Origin: Siderastrea siderea
Taxonomy: Eukaryota; Cnidaria; Anthozoa; Scleractinia; Rhizangiidae
Direction: 5' to 3'
NCBI GenBank assembly: GCA_964030785.1
Contig: OZ034968.1
Coordinates: 30,674,186-30,738,185, forward strand
Length of the DNA stretch: 64,000 bases
The position numbers were made by a program, and so were the translations under genes. The stretch's first letter is position 1; each line of letters opens with the position of its first letter. The notes under the pieces were generated by a model. It saw only the letters and a list, made by a program, of their open reading frames with translations. It ran no database searches and was not told where the DNA came from. This document shows positions 12,162-25,103 of the stretch, piece by piece.

Positions 12162-15100
12162 ACTGGAAGAAACGATTTAACAATGCAAATCCTGGGAAGC
12201 AAAAAGCATGTTCGCGATTTCCATTAACCATTTTCCACATGAAGTTACTAGATCTTAACTCGTGTAATTAAACTGGGATTCTAACTTTTGAAACTGTAGT
12301 AATGGAAAATCTCAAAATGTCGCTTAACTTACTGAACTATCGAGCATACGTTTCCTGTGGTGCCGTGTATTATGTTGTATGAGTTCAGTGGGATTTTCCA
12401 GTTGTGGATGAGGAGTTTTAAGAAAAGATTAATCTCCAACCTTCCAAATGAAGTTTCTTCGCCGAAGGTAAAGCACATCAACTTGTATGAGTTATTTCAG
12501 AAATAGACGTTTAAAAGACTCAGGTGAATGACAATTGATGTACTATTCTTAAACACGGCGAAAGAGGATTTACAAAATCGACGGCGACAATTATAATTTA
12601 CCTTTGCAGTGCAATTGTCGGGTGTTTCCAACTTAAATTAATTGCGAATTTCGTTATTCGTTGTTAGAAAAGGAAATAAAGAAGATTTGCATAGACTAAA
12701 AAGACGTAATGAGAAATGTTTAACAGTTTAGGAAAGGACTGAACAAAAGATGTATAAACCGGAAAAAAAAACAGTTTTAAAATATAAATGCTAATGATCT
12801 CCACCGTGAGTACGTATGAGCTAATCGTCCAATAAGAAATAAATCTAAAAAATAAATGAATGGCTTAAAATATAAGTGGGGCTGTCCAAAACTTAACACA
12901 TAAAAATTGTCTACTTTGCTTAAAAATGCAAAAGGCAATAATAATTGAGCCACTACTCAACATTTTTTTGGAAAGATTCTCTGGGTTTTAAACACATTTT
13001 GACTTTTTTACCGAGGGAATTCTCAGTTCTTTTGGGAAGGCCCACTATGCTTCTAAGCATTTGAAATGTTCTTTCATAAACTGAAGCAAAAACCCAAGCT
13101 TCTAGATGAAATTCACCTGAAATAACCAATATACATGACACTCTTAAAGATAAATATAATAATTTAATTTTGGCTGAGACTGAAAGATCAAAAGTGATAT
13201 AAACTTTGTCACTAAGTGACATCGTCTGGTGGTGATGCACATTTCAGGAAAGAAGCTTTCAGCCTGAATTCAAATATTAGGATAGTTTGAGCACGTACAC
13301 AGGATTTACAATGATAAAACGTCGACATTATATCGTAATTTTGAATTAGACTGTATACCATAGCTTACTAGCGAGCCAATGTATATTTTTTCTAATTATT
13401 TCTGCCGCGTTCCCTTTCAATTCGTTTCTCAATGCAGAGCCTAATAAAACATTTCCTGGCAATGATAGAGGAGAGGATAATAATATAACATTGAAGCCCC
13501 TGACATAAATGAGTACGGAAGGGATAATTTTTGTGCAGGTTTGTTTTAAGAAATCAAACACCTGTATACTTCGATTATTTAAGCGTGAATTCTAACGGTC
13601 CAAGAAATCCCCAAAGTGTACATATTAGGTGATCGTACGCCCTTTGAAGTCTCCGAAAACTGCATATATTGGTTTTATAATTTTAGCTTTTTAAATCCGC
13701 TCATCTGTTTTTGGATAAGCGTGCCCAGTACGGCTCACCCTACATCAGCAGGCGCGTTGTCTCTGGGTATATTATTATTATTATTATTATTATTATTTAT
13801 TTAATTATTTATTTATTTATTATTATTATTTTTGTTTTTTTGTTTTTGTTTGTTTTTGGACACTTTCCCCATGACGTTAGGCAGAAGCGATGACGTTATC
13901 TGGAAAAGCGCGGTCACATGCACATTTAAATCAGAACACATTTAAACCCACAAACGCTTAAAAAGCAACGCTTTAGGGCTTTTAATACCAAGGGAAAGCA
14001 AGGGAGGAGACTCTCCGACTTGACTCAATCAGTTCCATTGTGCGGAACTACTCAGCTAAATGTTACTGAGATCACGGTACGAAGTCCCGACTGGCAGTTT
14101 TAACATAAAAGTTTTTTTGAACGGATTCTCAACGTAAAAAGCTCACGTTTTCATTAACGGGCTTACGTTTTCGTCTTCAATTTACTTTCAAAATTATGGA
14201 GGGAACTGCGTATGCGTCACTCACTTGAACGTTGTACCATGAGGAGCACGCCACCTTTCCTTACATTTTCACAGCGGTCAAACGCAAACTGTGTTTTAAC
14301 TTCCGGTTTTCAAGGCTTTGAATGTGAATGTTTAAATCGGTTCAAATGTTCTCTAGTGCGAATTTCGTTTGAAAGCAATGCAAGAAATGCCACGACAAAC
14401 CAAATTTCGCGCTGACAGAACTTGTGCCTGACGTAAAAAGTTTAACTGTTCAGGTACGGCGTTAAATTTTGCGGTTAAAGTAAAATGTTCCACCTCTTTC
14501 TTTTGTATTTTTTTTTGTAAAATTATAGTGGTAACTGTGCCCGTGTCGTACTTTTTGCTTAGTTTGACCGCTTAATCTTCCTCCCTTAGACTTCCTGCCG
14601 TCAAGAAACGGCGCCTTAACATACTAAACAGCTACCCTGACATATTACAAGACCCGTACCAACCTCAAATAAACAAACGAACAAACAATCAAAAATGACA
14701 CTCAGGGGTGAGACTGAAAGGCGATGAAAAAGATGTGGGCGCATACTAGGCCCAGCATTACTGATGGCAGAGTTGTTGATATGACTGTCAACTAACAACA
14801 AACCCACATTTAGAAAGAAGGTAGTTAAAACGTCATGAGCTCATGTCTTGCGACGCAGACGAGAATAAAATGATTTAAAGCTCAAAAGCGAGTTATTTTG
14901 TTCAGGAATTCAGGAATAACTGAGAAGTAAGTAATTCCCCACTTTAGAAACGAGTAGGGGTCTGGGACAAAGTTTAAAATTTAGCGGAAATCAATAATTT
15001 CTGAGGAAATAGTCTGTAAAATGAAAGAGCATGTCAGCCTTGTCAAGTTTGAGAATGTTTGGGTGATAAGTCACTAAACTACGAGCTTTCAAATACAGCG

Positions 15101-16215
15101 AAAATCCCATACAAACGTCTCTCCTAACGATACAAACTCTGTCAATTATCCTAGTTTTGGAAGCCATTTATTCTACTTCTAATCAACCGATCAAACGTGG
15201 CAAGACTACCAACTTTCAGGTGCTTTATCATATAACGAACTAAAGTTGGCCAATCGATCAATTTTAAAACTCGTTCCCGTCCTTTACTCGTTTCTAAAGT
15301 GGCCAATTGAATTTGAGATAATTGCTGTTTTAGATACGTAAACTCTGAAACATTTAAAACAAGACAGAAAGTGGAACATTAATATTCTCACATAAGAAGC
15401 CAAACACAGGTTTTCTTAGACCAGCAAAAAATTGGTCATTCCCGTTACGGTATATGGAAATTCTAGAGAAAACAAAACATTTTATAATGCAATGTTATTA
15501 AGTGAGTTTATTTAGTGTGAGTTTGCAGCTGCACATTCAAAACAGCGTGAGGTGATTAAAAAAAATGAAAAATAATCTTTCCAGTTGTGAAGCAACTTAC
15601 GGTTGCAGAGTTCAGAAAACCCAGATATAAAAGTAAGAATCCGACTTCATTTCTTATTCGAATATGCAACTGTGCACGTTTTCTTAACCTATGGTTAACT
15701 GAACTGGCTTATTTTTATGCTAGTTTTATTCCAGTTTATATACAAAATAAATTAAACACGGACTGTTGTTACAAGCAAATAAAAATTTTCACCTATTATG
15801 AAAAGCCATAAAGGTATTGACACGCTTCAAAGGGACTCTTGTGGAAAAATGTTTATGCACTTATTAGAGGACTTATTAGAGGAGAAGTATGCCAAAGTGA
15901 AATTTATCTTTAGGCAAACAATTTGTCATGAGTTCATCTATCACGATATTGACACTCTACTAATAATAGATGACCAGCAGTCTTTAAATAATTGATAAGG
16001 AGAGAAAAGGAAAACAACGTAGCGTCAAAAAATGCAGCTAACACCAGTCGGTCTGGTACGGACAACTTAACAGGAAACGATAATTGCGAAATCTAACCAA
16101 ACTAAGTATATGTAAGGCTTTATCAGCTACATTGTTTTCCTTCTCTTTGTTTGGAACAATGACAAAAGTGGGGAGATGCACAAATTTAAAACAGTCACTT
16201 TAATCGTATAGTCAC
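12162..16215. other. Intergenic, no gene seen
   Basis: AT-rich DNA between receptor copies 1 and 2. It contains an (ATT)n microsatellite at 13769-13798 grading into T-rich sequence. No ORF here shows domain features or splice partners. Confidence 0.4.
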
Positions 16216-16263
16216 TTGAACGAAATTGTCATTGCAGAAAGTCGTCATAAGATTTTGCTTACC

Positions 16264-17346
16264 ATGGGTGCAATCATTGAAGCAGTTATTCTGGTCATCA
16301 TTTGCACAACGTCCATTGTTGGAAACTTCGTTTTATTTTTTATCTTCATGAGAAGGAAAAACCTTCGTACCATCATCAATGGTTTCCTTCTCAACCTTGC
16401 ATTCGCTGACCTACTTGTTTCCGTGCTCAACATGCCGATAACAGTGGTCACCATTATCGAACAACGATGGATTTTTGGAGAAAACGCGTGCGTTTTCTTA
16501 GGATTTACTACGATGCTATCTTTTGTTTCGTCGGTGATGTCACTCACTATGATAGCGATCAACAGATATTATTACGTGGTGCACCGGAAAAACTACCCCA
16601 TTATTTTTACACCAAGAAGATCGGTATTGTTCGGAGCAATTGTGTGGTTAATATCTTCGTTAATATCCTTCCCTCCATTATTTGGATGGGCGGAATATCG
16701 TTACATCCCTGGAAAATCTTTTTGTTTTGTATTCTGGCCTTCCGGTGTTTCTTACATGTATTTTATGTTAACGTTGTGCTTTCTTGGTCCTCTAATTATT
16801 ATTTGTTTATCATACTTTAATATTATCAAATTCACAAGGGAAGCAAAGCGGCGCGTTAATCAGCACAGAGAAACGGAGCTTGATGATAACGTTTCATCGT
16901 GTGACAGAAAGAGAAAGCTTTTCAGAATGACGCCAGAAGAAGTTAAAATCACCAACACTCTGCTCATTGTTGTTGCATGTTTCATGGTTTGTTGGGCGCC
17001 ATTTGCCATTACCATGTTTATGGATGTTTACTATCCACATCCACTGCCAAGGCCAATTGACATCAGCACACTGTTGCTAGGTTACGCAAACAGCACGTGT
17101 AATCCCGTAGTGTATGGCGTAAGAAATCGAGTCTTCAGAAGAGAGCTCATTGGTCTCTTTACGGGCTGTAATTCAACGTGTTTTGCAAATCGTACAGTTC
17201 CGGTTCTTGATGGTTTTCAGGGAGGCCATTCAAGACAGAAGAGGGATGACAAACCTGAGGATACGCTTGAGTTATCAAAATTGTGGGTTAAATCATCACG
17301 TGATGAAGTCAACACAAGCAGCACACATTTGCATGGAGATAACTGA
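16264..17346 (+). CDS. Class A GPCR paralogue 2 (intact), melatonin-receptor-like
   Basis: An intronless 360-aa seven-transmembrane receptor. The chosen start has context ACCATGG and matches where its paralogues begin; an upstream in-frame ATG at 16216 lies before a possible 3' splice site (CATTGCAG at about 16238). TM1 has GN, TM2 LAFADLL, and a disulfide is possible between ENAC before TM3 and KSFC in loop 2. TM3 ends INRY in place of DRY. TM6 has CWAP and TM7 YANSTCNPVVYG. The residue at the retinal-lysine position is Tyr, so it is not an opsin. NRY, CWAP and the YxNSxxNxxxYG pattern resemble melatonin receptors, but the ligand is unknown. It should act at the plasma membrane through G proteins. 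AATAAA lies at 17461, 115 bases after the stop. The C-terminal tail is longer than that of the copy at 31.5 kb. Confidence 0.88.
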   Translation: MGAIIEAVILVIICTTSIVGNFVLFFIFMRRKNLRTIINGFLLNLAFADLLVSVLNMPITVVTIIEQRWIFGENACVFLGFTTMLSFVSSVMSLTMIAINRYYYVVHRKNYPIIFTPRRSVLFGAIVWLISSLISFPPLFGWAEYRYIPGKSFCFVFWPSGVSYMYFMLTLCFLGPLIIICLSYFNIIKFTREAKRRVNQHRETELDDNVSSCDRKRKLFRMTPEEVKITNTLLIVVACFMVCWAPFAITMFMDVYYPHPLPRPIDISTLLLGYANSTCNPVVYGVRNRVFRRELIGLFTGCNSTCFANRTVPVLDGFQGGHSRQKRDDKPEDTLELSKLWVKSSRDEVNTSSTHLHGDN

Positions 17347-17519
17347 GAGGCACATACCATCGAACACTGCCACTTGAACTATATTCCTGGAGGTTTATTG
17401 TGTGAAAGGCCCGTATACTGTAATAGTCAAGGGGCCCTAGGAGACTGGTATACCAATGAAAATAAAGTTTCAAGACTGGGATGCCTACTATCTCCAGTCC
17501 GCAGAGTCTCAAAGAGGGG

Positions 17520-17740
17520 GTCTTTGGAACCCTGGAGCCCTGAAATTTTTGCCTTGGAGCCCGGAGCCTGAAGCCTTTTTCAACCTGGAGCCCAGGCAAA
17601 AATGATGATTCTGGCTTAACGAAGCCCTAGAGTAGAGGTTTGGAGCCTCAGAGCCCCAATTTTTCTGTCTTAGACCCGTGGAGCCCTGTAATTTTTAGCA
17701 CAGAGCCCTGGAGCCCCAAACCCCTTTAGGACCCTGAATC
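17520..17740. repeat. Degenerate GGAGCCC repeat tract
   Basis: GGAGCCC or close variants (TGGAGCCC, CAGAGCCC, GAAGCC) recur about every 15-35 bases, separated by T-rich AATTTTT spacers. It lies directly downstream of the receptor poly(A) signal. It looks like a decayed minisatellite. Confidence 0.5.
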
Positions 17741-17959
17741 CGAGTTTAACTTGCATGTCATAAGCTGTACCGAAATTCAGTAGGTTATTTGTAGGCAAAC
17801 CAGACCCTGCCAGCTCCGCTAATTCCTTTCCACTGTGTACAAAAAAAGTCCGCTGATAAACTGTCGTTTGCATGAGACGGTTTGGGTTCCAAATGAACTC
17901 TAGATGATGCGCTAATAATGTGATCGTCATGCCAACGACATCTTCCTAATAGCCACATG

Positions 17960-20900
17960 CACCTCTCCGGGCCACTTCAATATGGCAATCATTTAAGTTT
18001 TTCTTTGAAACAAACAATCGTTTACTTTTTTCGGTTAATTAAGAGTTTAGTATTTAGTATTTAGTATTTAGCGCTGTTCACCGAGTAGGATAGAATGTGT
18101 GTTTTGACAATGATTTTCCGAATTAACACTACAAAGCCGTCAGTTCTTATAAGGATAGCAGGCTATGCACGTTTAAACATGGCTGGATCGAGAAGCTAGC
18201 ATCTCAATGGTGTTGTTTGAGGAATTATGTATGTTCTTGGAAACAGACTCATTTAAACGGCATGTCAGTTTTTCGTCAATCTGATCGTTTCCTTAAAAGT
18301 GCGTAGATAGATAAACAATGCCAATAATGGACAGCCTACAAATAAGGCCCACGTTTTTAATGGTCTTTTCTGAATGCCACATATTTCATTTCGCGTTCAT
18401 TTTCTTGTAAAAAGTAGTATGTGTGAAGCTGAATGCATAATTCTGTTGCGATTGTGTGCTTGAAATCATTTTATTATTTTATTCTTTATTTTGAGAGGTC
18501 ATCGCCCACAACTTACGTCGTTAGCGCCAACAGCTGACGCACACAACAATTCTACAGCCAGCCTGCGTTTTCCTAAACCAGCTGACAAAAACATTTGGCG
18601 GAGCATGACAACAATCTCACACACAATCAACCTATTTACTTTTTTTTACCTCTTGGAATTATTTCTATGTTGTTGTATGTATGGAAGTATGTATGGAAGA
18701 AAGCCATCGAAGTAAATGGCAATAAATTGATAAAGAAATTAAACCTCGAAGCTAAGTCAGAAAGGTCAATTTATTCCGTTGTAGTAAAACATTGGTGGGT
18801 TATTGTGTAAAATAAACTTGCATTTTTAATTAGCCATTTCACAAAACGAATATTGCTGCGCTCAGTTTAACATGTTGAGATCCATATTGCCCAGCAAGAC
18901 AAAATAGTGCGGAGCCAATCAGATGAACAAGAAAAACTGGTTCTGGATTCATTAGGCCAAGTTTCAATAAAACCATAAGCTGGATAAAATAATCATGATC
19001 CTCACTCTATTTATTTTCCTTTTTTGGCCATTTTCGAAGTAGTCATTCATCATGCCTACAAACCTCATATGGAAATCAGCATACTATAATTACACATTAG
19101 AAATAACATCGTTCATTACTATCTTTTAACAAAAAGGTACAGCTAAGGCCATAACGTTAAGAAGGAAGACCTGAGTAAAATTATACGAAATATAGTTGTT
19201 GACAGTTCAATACAAACAATCAATTTTTGCATATATCGTTTCTAGCATTCGTACGCGCGTGTACTTTTGCACGTTCTTGAGAGCGGAACTTTCTAATGCT
19301 GAAGTGAATGAGAATAAAGTGATTAGATAAAGGTGATTCGCTAGTTCCTGTTAACATCAGCAGCATGTGGACAATAAAAATACGGTGTGCAATAACGAGT
19401 GGCTACATTTTAAAGATATTTTCATTTTCGTTTTATTTTTATTTTTCCAAAAACCCCAATTTTAGTTATTGCATCTGCCATTTTTAGGGAAGTCAATCCT
19501 TTTGCTCGCAGGAGAAACCAAAAAGAAATTTCCAAAGAATCGAAGTGTAAACAAAATACCAAAAATTACTGATATGAATGAAAAACCAACAACGCCATTG
19601 TAAAGCGCTACTGAAGTTGTTTCCTTTGCATGGATATGCCGTAGGCTTCATCAACAGACTGAAGGACTGGCTATCAGTGTGTTACTGTATTATGTTCTTT
19701 TTCGCGCTTCTCTGTCCGAACACATTAAAGAAACAATGTGTCCAAGCCTTTAAGGCATTGGTCGACTTTTTTTCTTAAACGGAAATGGCTCTTTCATTAT
19801 TTTATAATTTGTGTAGATTTTCATTCAGCCAAAATTTTCTCCACCAGTACATTGAATCAATTTTTCTCTTCATCTATTTGAAATACGTGCGTTTTTTTGT
19901 TTGTTTTTTTGTTTTTTTTTTTGTTTTCATTTTTTTTTGCGTTTGTTCGAAAAACCAATGTCTGAAAAAGTCAGTTTTATTGCTTTCCTTTCTTATTTTG
20001 TTTTCTTATTTTATTCGTTCTATTTAAGAGGTATTCTGGATTTTTTTCGTTCGTTTTTATTCTCGACTTTTTACCTGGCTTAACTAAAAAAAAAAGAAAA
20101 CACCCATGAGTATATCCGACCTTGACCATTTTCTGGCCAGTATCCCAGAGGTTCTTATTTATTTCAGAATTTATTTGTTGTTTTCTTTTTTAATTTATCT
20201 TAAAATGCTGCCGTCAAAAACAAAAATGAAATGAAGGATTACAAGGAAACGGAAGCCACTTTAACTTTAAAGTGTTTCGACGACTTTTTTACGTAGATAG
20301 TTTGTGGATGTACACACGATAAAATAGATTAACGTTTACTCAACGATTTTATATTTCACTGAAACCACTTTCTTCTTTGCTAACATAGCAGACAGATGTC
20401 GCACGCTAAAATGGATTTCAAAGTAAATGTAAAATAGAGTAAACAATTAACAAAGGTTCAAGATACGCCCAGACAAAGATAAGTATAGAAAAGTAATAAG
20501 CTCTCAAGAATAAAATTTTATTTTGTTATCAGCAGCCACGTGTAGAACGCTTCAAAAACTCTTATCTTGATAGCATTTAATTTACGCACTTTATATACAC
20601 GCGTTTCTCTCAGCAAAGTACTGCTGTATGTCAATTGAACGCGGTGAAAAGCTTAACAAACCAGAACTGACTTCGTTTCTGAATCAGACGTTTACTTAAT
20701 CACGGTAGGTTTAAAATTTCATATTAATCCACATAACTGTGCTATTCAAAATATGTTTGATTGTTGCCAGGTAAACTCCAGTCGTTTGTCAATTGTCATT
20801 TAACCTGAGCGATGGAGGAAATTTGTCAGTTGAACAGAGGAAGTTATCAGAGAGAGTATTGACCATTCCGTGTGTCAATTTTGTTAGTTAATTCGCGACA

Positions 20901-22340
20901 TTCAAACCATCATTTACGTCTCAAACACGAAAAGAAAACTGACGTATTTACTCAACAGTTTATTTAGGAAATCAAGCAGTATATGATTGAGTTCACCGGC
21001 AAAAGGACGCGCTACGCACCGAACGTTATCTAAATTTATGTACAACGAGATGTAAAGAAATGACTGTTTGATGTTATTTTTACCCTTGGATTATAAAAAC
21101 GTTTATTTACTAACCAAAAGAGAAACTTGTGTCGAGAGAAGTATTATTTGCATTATTTAACTTGGGCCACTTCTTTACAAGTACAATGTGAGCTGATAGC
21201 TCACTAGTAGAGAGCCAATCACAGCACACGATTTCTCATATCCATTGGCTGAACATACAATAATGTAACGTAACGTTTATTTCCAATTCTGTTTTCGTAG
21301 AATTGTGTAGGAAATTGTTTGGTAAGTTTTATTCTGAGATTTTGCTTTAGAGGTGATTTTTTTTCTCGTTGAAATTATAAAAGGAAAAGCAATTTAGAAT
21401 CTTGGCAGCAGTCGCTGTCAAGGTGTTATCTATAAGTGTAGGACTTGGTAGGTGGTATCATAGTAATGAAATATGCTGATCATTCTTTTTTTTTCAAACA
21501 GCTAACTTTCCCTTATATATTTTGCTTTTTAACTCACATTAGCCAGTTTACAATACATCATTCGCCATTAGAAAATATTGGTGGAATTGAAAACAATTAC
21601 ACGATCTGCCTTTTGATTTACGATCCTGTTTTCATTTATGTTCAATAAATAATGAAACCACAAGAATCAACAGAAATCTGATGTTTCCTGAAGATAACCA
21701 TTTACGGCACAAAGATTTCAGCCATGATTTCCTCCTACAGGTGCAAAAGAATAAAAATTATTAACTGGCAAATATTCTCAATAAACTAAAATGTGAGCCA
21801 CCTCGTCGCCATGTGCCATAACTTTGTAAACGCCATAACTTTGTAACCACTTGTCAAATTGTCCTTGGAAAGAGCTGCCATTAAAAGCATAAAACGTCAC
21901 CTTTCCCGCCGCCCCTACAATGTGCAATATGACTGGCGACCTCTACAACTTAACATACTATTTCCATAAAATATGTGTGGTCTATAAATAAGAACCTTTC
22001 TTTCAAATCCATAACTTCCCTCATTTATGTTGACCTGATTTATGAAATGCACTCAAACGGTCGCCAACATTGTGGACAAATTTCCTCATGGGAATTCGTC
22101 AAAAAAAATTCATATGCTGCAATTGTCTTAAATCAATTCATCATCGCACACAGCAGGAGTACAATCTATTTCAGGACGTGGTAAAAAAAAAGGTGCTACA
22201 TCGCTTTATTTTACGAGTGGAAGAAGGGGAGTAAAACGTTTTCGCCTTTGTTTTGTTACCCAAGCTCAGTTAGAAATTGTGAATTTGAGCGATTTCCTAT
22301 TTGAACATAGAATTTAGCTGAATTTCTTTATTCTGAAATA
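17960..22340. other. Long intergenic stretch, no gene seen
   Basis: AT-rich DNA with T-rich runs near 19890-19940. A TTTAGTATTTAGTATTTAG triplication lies near 18050. I found no coding exon, RNA gene or bounded transposon that I can defend. Confidence 0.4.
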
Positions 22341-22409
22341 TTTGATTGGTCTTTATTGGTTGTTCAACTGACTTTTAGATTCACGTTCTTTCTTTATTTT
22401 TTTCCTCAG

Positions 22410-22652
22410 ATGAAAATATATCCGGTTGTACTGGCAGTTATGTTGCTCACCATCATTTCTCTATGTGGGACAAATAGGATTCCTAACAAGCCGTGTGAAA
22501 CTATGTGTTGGGAAAATGTAAAGCACTGCAGTCTGGATGATGCGTGGGCTGGCTTCACAGAGCCTTGTGACTTGTTCTCATCATGCCCGAATAGTGACGT
22601 CGAGTGTATTTTCCTAACGTGTATGGAATCCTGTAAATCCGGTGGAAAATGA
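22410..22652 (+). CDS. Secreted 80-aa cysteine-rich peptide (8 Cys in mature part)
   Basis: The ATG immediately follows a strong 3' splice site (TTTTTCCTCAG/ATG), so a non-coding or promoter-proximal exon probably lies upstream. The N terminus (MKIYPVVLAVMLLTIISLCG) is a signal peptide. The mature part has eight cysteines at residues 29, 33, 40, 53, 59, 66, 71 and 75, spaced x3, x6, x12, x5, x6, x4, x3. The opening C-x3-C-x6-C and closing C-x3-C match the peptide family at 46-58 kb, but the middle differs, so it is at most a distant relative. Small secreted cysteine-rich peptides in corals include the SCRiP family, some of which are neurotoxic; I cannot assign this one to that family. It could be a toxin, antimicrobial or signalling peptide. 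It stands alone between receptor copies. Confidence 0.68.
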   Translation: MKIYPVVLAVMLLTIISLCGTNRIPNKPCETMCWENVKHCSLDDAWAGFTEPCDLFSSCPNSDVECIFLTCMESCKSGGK

Positions 22653-22679
22653 GCGAAAACAAACAAACAAACAAACAAT

Positions 22680-23430
22680 ATCACAAAGAAATGTATGCAA
22701 TGTATATATCAACTGTAAAAATTGTTTAGAAGAGGGACTTGAAAGCTATTCTTAACTTCAATTCAACACAGGAACATGCAACAAAGACTGAAGACATTCA
22801 AACGCCAACAATTTTTCCAAACATTTCCAAACTTCAAAAATAACTATTAAAAGAGATGAAAGCGAAATGGTCATGAGTTGACAAATGGTTTTCTTTTGAG
22901 GTAAATTCGGACACGATCAAATAGTACTCGTTTGGTTGAGTTCGAATTTAACTGAAAGATTTACTGTGAAAGCACTGTATTGCATAGACTCCGTACTGTG
23001 TTTCGACACCAATCCGCACACACTGCAATGCACTTTATTCAAAGAGGTCGAAGTTCAGTTTAGTGGATGCCAAACGACGTTAAACCCTTAAAATTATATC
23101 CAATTCCGGCAGGATTTCAGAGAAAAAGAGTCAGATAATGAGCTAAGAAAACTAACTGGAAAGACTTTTCATGATCAGATGTATCTGTTGCACTGGAATC
23201 CCGTCGCAATTTGAAAAAAAAAATTAATGAAATTTTCTTTGACCCTGCCTTGAATGAAGTGCTTTGGGGAACATGTGATGGCTAACAGCTAAAAGGAACA
23301 CCATTTATTAAGCGGAGCCAGGAGCCCATTGCTGGCGGAACGCTTAAATCCCAGTATTTCCTTGTTTACTGTCAATGAATGATGGCTAATTCTTCGAGTC
23401 CGATGATCACTGGGAAGAAAGTCGTCCTTG
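22680..23430. other. Intergenic, no gene seen
   Basis: 3' flank of the cysteine-rich peptide gene, starting with a short ACAA run. No bounded element recognised. Confidence 0.35.
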
Positions 23431-23435
23431 ACAAC

Positions 23436-23787
23436 AACATGCCCTTTCTGGTAGCTGTAGAGACCAATCTTTGAGACACAGGCTTTGAAGCAGTTATGGC
23501 AAATGTTGGGCTGAGCAGGTAATGTGGCTTTTCTGCTGAAGCCTTCTATCCCCGGCGCTTCTTCTCAGCCCTTCTCAGCAACCTCTTGTTTGGAAGCTAC
23601 AAAATCTCTGCTGTCCGTTTCAGTTTTGCGTCAGCCATCCCTGTTGAAGGCCATTTGGTTCCAGCTTTAGTGATCATTGCCTTTTAAGAACAGCTCCCGC
23701 TTCAGCTGATCTTTGAGGCGTTTCTGAAAGCCTCTTCTGGCCCTTTACCCCTGACCCAGCGTGATATGTCCAGCCCAGAACAGACGA
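23436..23787 (-). mobile_element. Fossil C-terminus of a CR1/L2-type LINE ORF2
   Basis: Read on the minus strand from 23787, one frame runs about 117 codons with only four stops. It shows the conserved order seen after the reverse transcriptase of many CR1/L2-like non-LTR elements: RLFWAGH, then QKRLKDQLK, a WNQMAFNRDG segment, and a C2H2-like finger CHNCFKACVSKIGLYSYQKG followed by H. The stops and lost 5' part mark it as a dead 5'-truncated copy. Confidence 0.68.
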
Positions 23788-23999
23788 ATAGAATAGCTCT
23801 GTTATGTTTAAGTGGATGTGGCCACAAAAGTAGCCAAGATGGACACTGATATGGTCAGAACACCGAACCTGCTTTAAAAAATAAATTATTCTGTTTGTGA
23901 TGAGATTATGAAATAGTATATTTTTAAGGTTTAAATATGAATTCAATCATATTCAGTCAGCTTTATCCACTAAATCTTATAGAACAACTAACAATAATT

Positions 24000-24092
24000 T
24001 TAGTTTTTGTATCACAATTATGTAAATAATATTAGCTGTAAATGTAAATACGCAATTCAGCCCTTGGGCTGCATAAGTATTTATTTAATAAA

Positions 24093-24129
<37 letters not shown>

Positions 24130-24130
24130 C

Positions 24131-24179
<49 letters not shown>
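24000..24179 (+). mobile_element. Non-LTR retrotransposon 3' end with (ATCT)n tail
   Basis: A short hairpin word (CAGCCCTTGGGCTG) is followed by AATAAACTATC and an (ATCT)n run at 24092-24179, interrupted by one ATCC. L2/CR1-like LINEs often end in such a hairpin plus a tetranucleotide tail, so the microsatellite was probably seeded by the insertion. It is opposite in strand to the LINE fragment at 23.4-23.8 kb, so the two are separate copies. Confidence 0.55.
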
Positions 24180-24539
24180 GAAAACGCTTTCCATGTTTCT
24201 GTACAGAGTTATAGTTAAAAAATAGCTTAAATCTAATCGTCTAAACGGAGCAGGTTTCACGGTGACATTGTTTTAGTACCAATGTGATATTTACATGTCG
24301 GTCTTTCTCGATGTCGCGAAAAACGATCTACTCAGGTTAAGGGGGGATAGTTTAACTTGATCAGGATTATATATTAAAGTAGATACCACTGTTCGAAATT
24401 TTTATACACATTTAATATGAATAACTCCAAAAGACAAGAGTTCGCCGAACACTGAATACGGAGAAAGCTAACATTGTAAGTCATTGCCGCCATTGTGAGA
24501 AGTCAGCAACTTCGGCTTTCTGTTTTACATCGCGTTCGT

Positions 24540-24763
24540 ATGGAACCAGGTTTCCATATAATCGCTTCCATCGTTAGAAAATCTGAGCTCCAGCGTACGA
24601 TTGTAACGATCATATGGGAAACATAGCCTTTTTACAGATTGCGGACTATAGCTATTCCTTGACTGAGCAGCGATCCCGACAAGTTGTTATGGAAACATAG
24701 CATGCGCGCAGCGATCGTAACAACGTTAGTCATCGTGCCGATGACATGGAAACCAGGCTTAAA
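24540..24763. mobile_element. MITE with GGTTTCCAT termini and GATCGTAAC motifs
   Basis: It opens with GGAACCAGGTTTCCATATAA and closes with ATGGAAACCAGGCTT, inverted relatives. Internal words such as ACGATTGTAACGATCATATG and GCAGCGATCGTAACAACG match the element at 32706-32918, which has the same termini. No ORF inside. Confidence 0.55.
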
Positions 24764-24859
24764 ACGCTGCCTCCGAATCGCGTTTCGATTCATAAAAATT
24801 GGAATTGAGTATCTTTAAAAATAAATTTCTCGATCAATATTTCAATTAAACTTCTCATT

Positions 24860-25040
24860 GAATGTAAAGATGGCCATCGCAGTTATAGACCCAACTTGCG
24901 AAAATAAGAAAACCTGGAAAAAATTCAGGCTTGTTCGGGATTGTTCGAATCCCTTACAAGCCTGAATTTTTTCAGGCTTTCTCTTCTCAGCTGCAAAAGT
25001 TGCGTCTATAACTGCGATGGTCTTCTTTACATTTAATTCT
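24860..25040. repeat. Palindromic repeat, about 180 bp
   Basis: GAATGTAAAGA and CCATCGCAGTTATAGAC on the left mirror GTCTATAACTGCGATGG and CTTTACATT on the right; inside, TTCAGGCTTGT pairs with ACAAGCCTGAA around a GGGATTGTTCGAATCCC core. It lies just upstream of two SINE-like tRNA sequences. Confidence 0.6.
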
Positions 25041-25103
25041 TATGATTTTCGTATATTCATGCTAAATTTTGCATTAACTGAAAAACTCGGAAAAAAAAAT
25101 TCT

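Noticed and set aside
22410..22652. Assignment to the SCRiP family
   Set aside because: I cannot confirm the SCRiP cysteine spacing from the sequence alone, so the family is left open.
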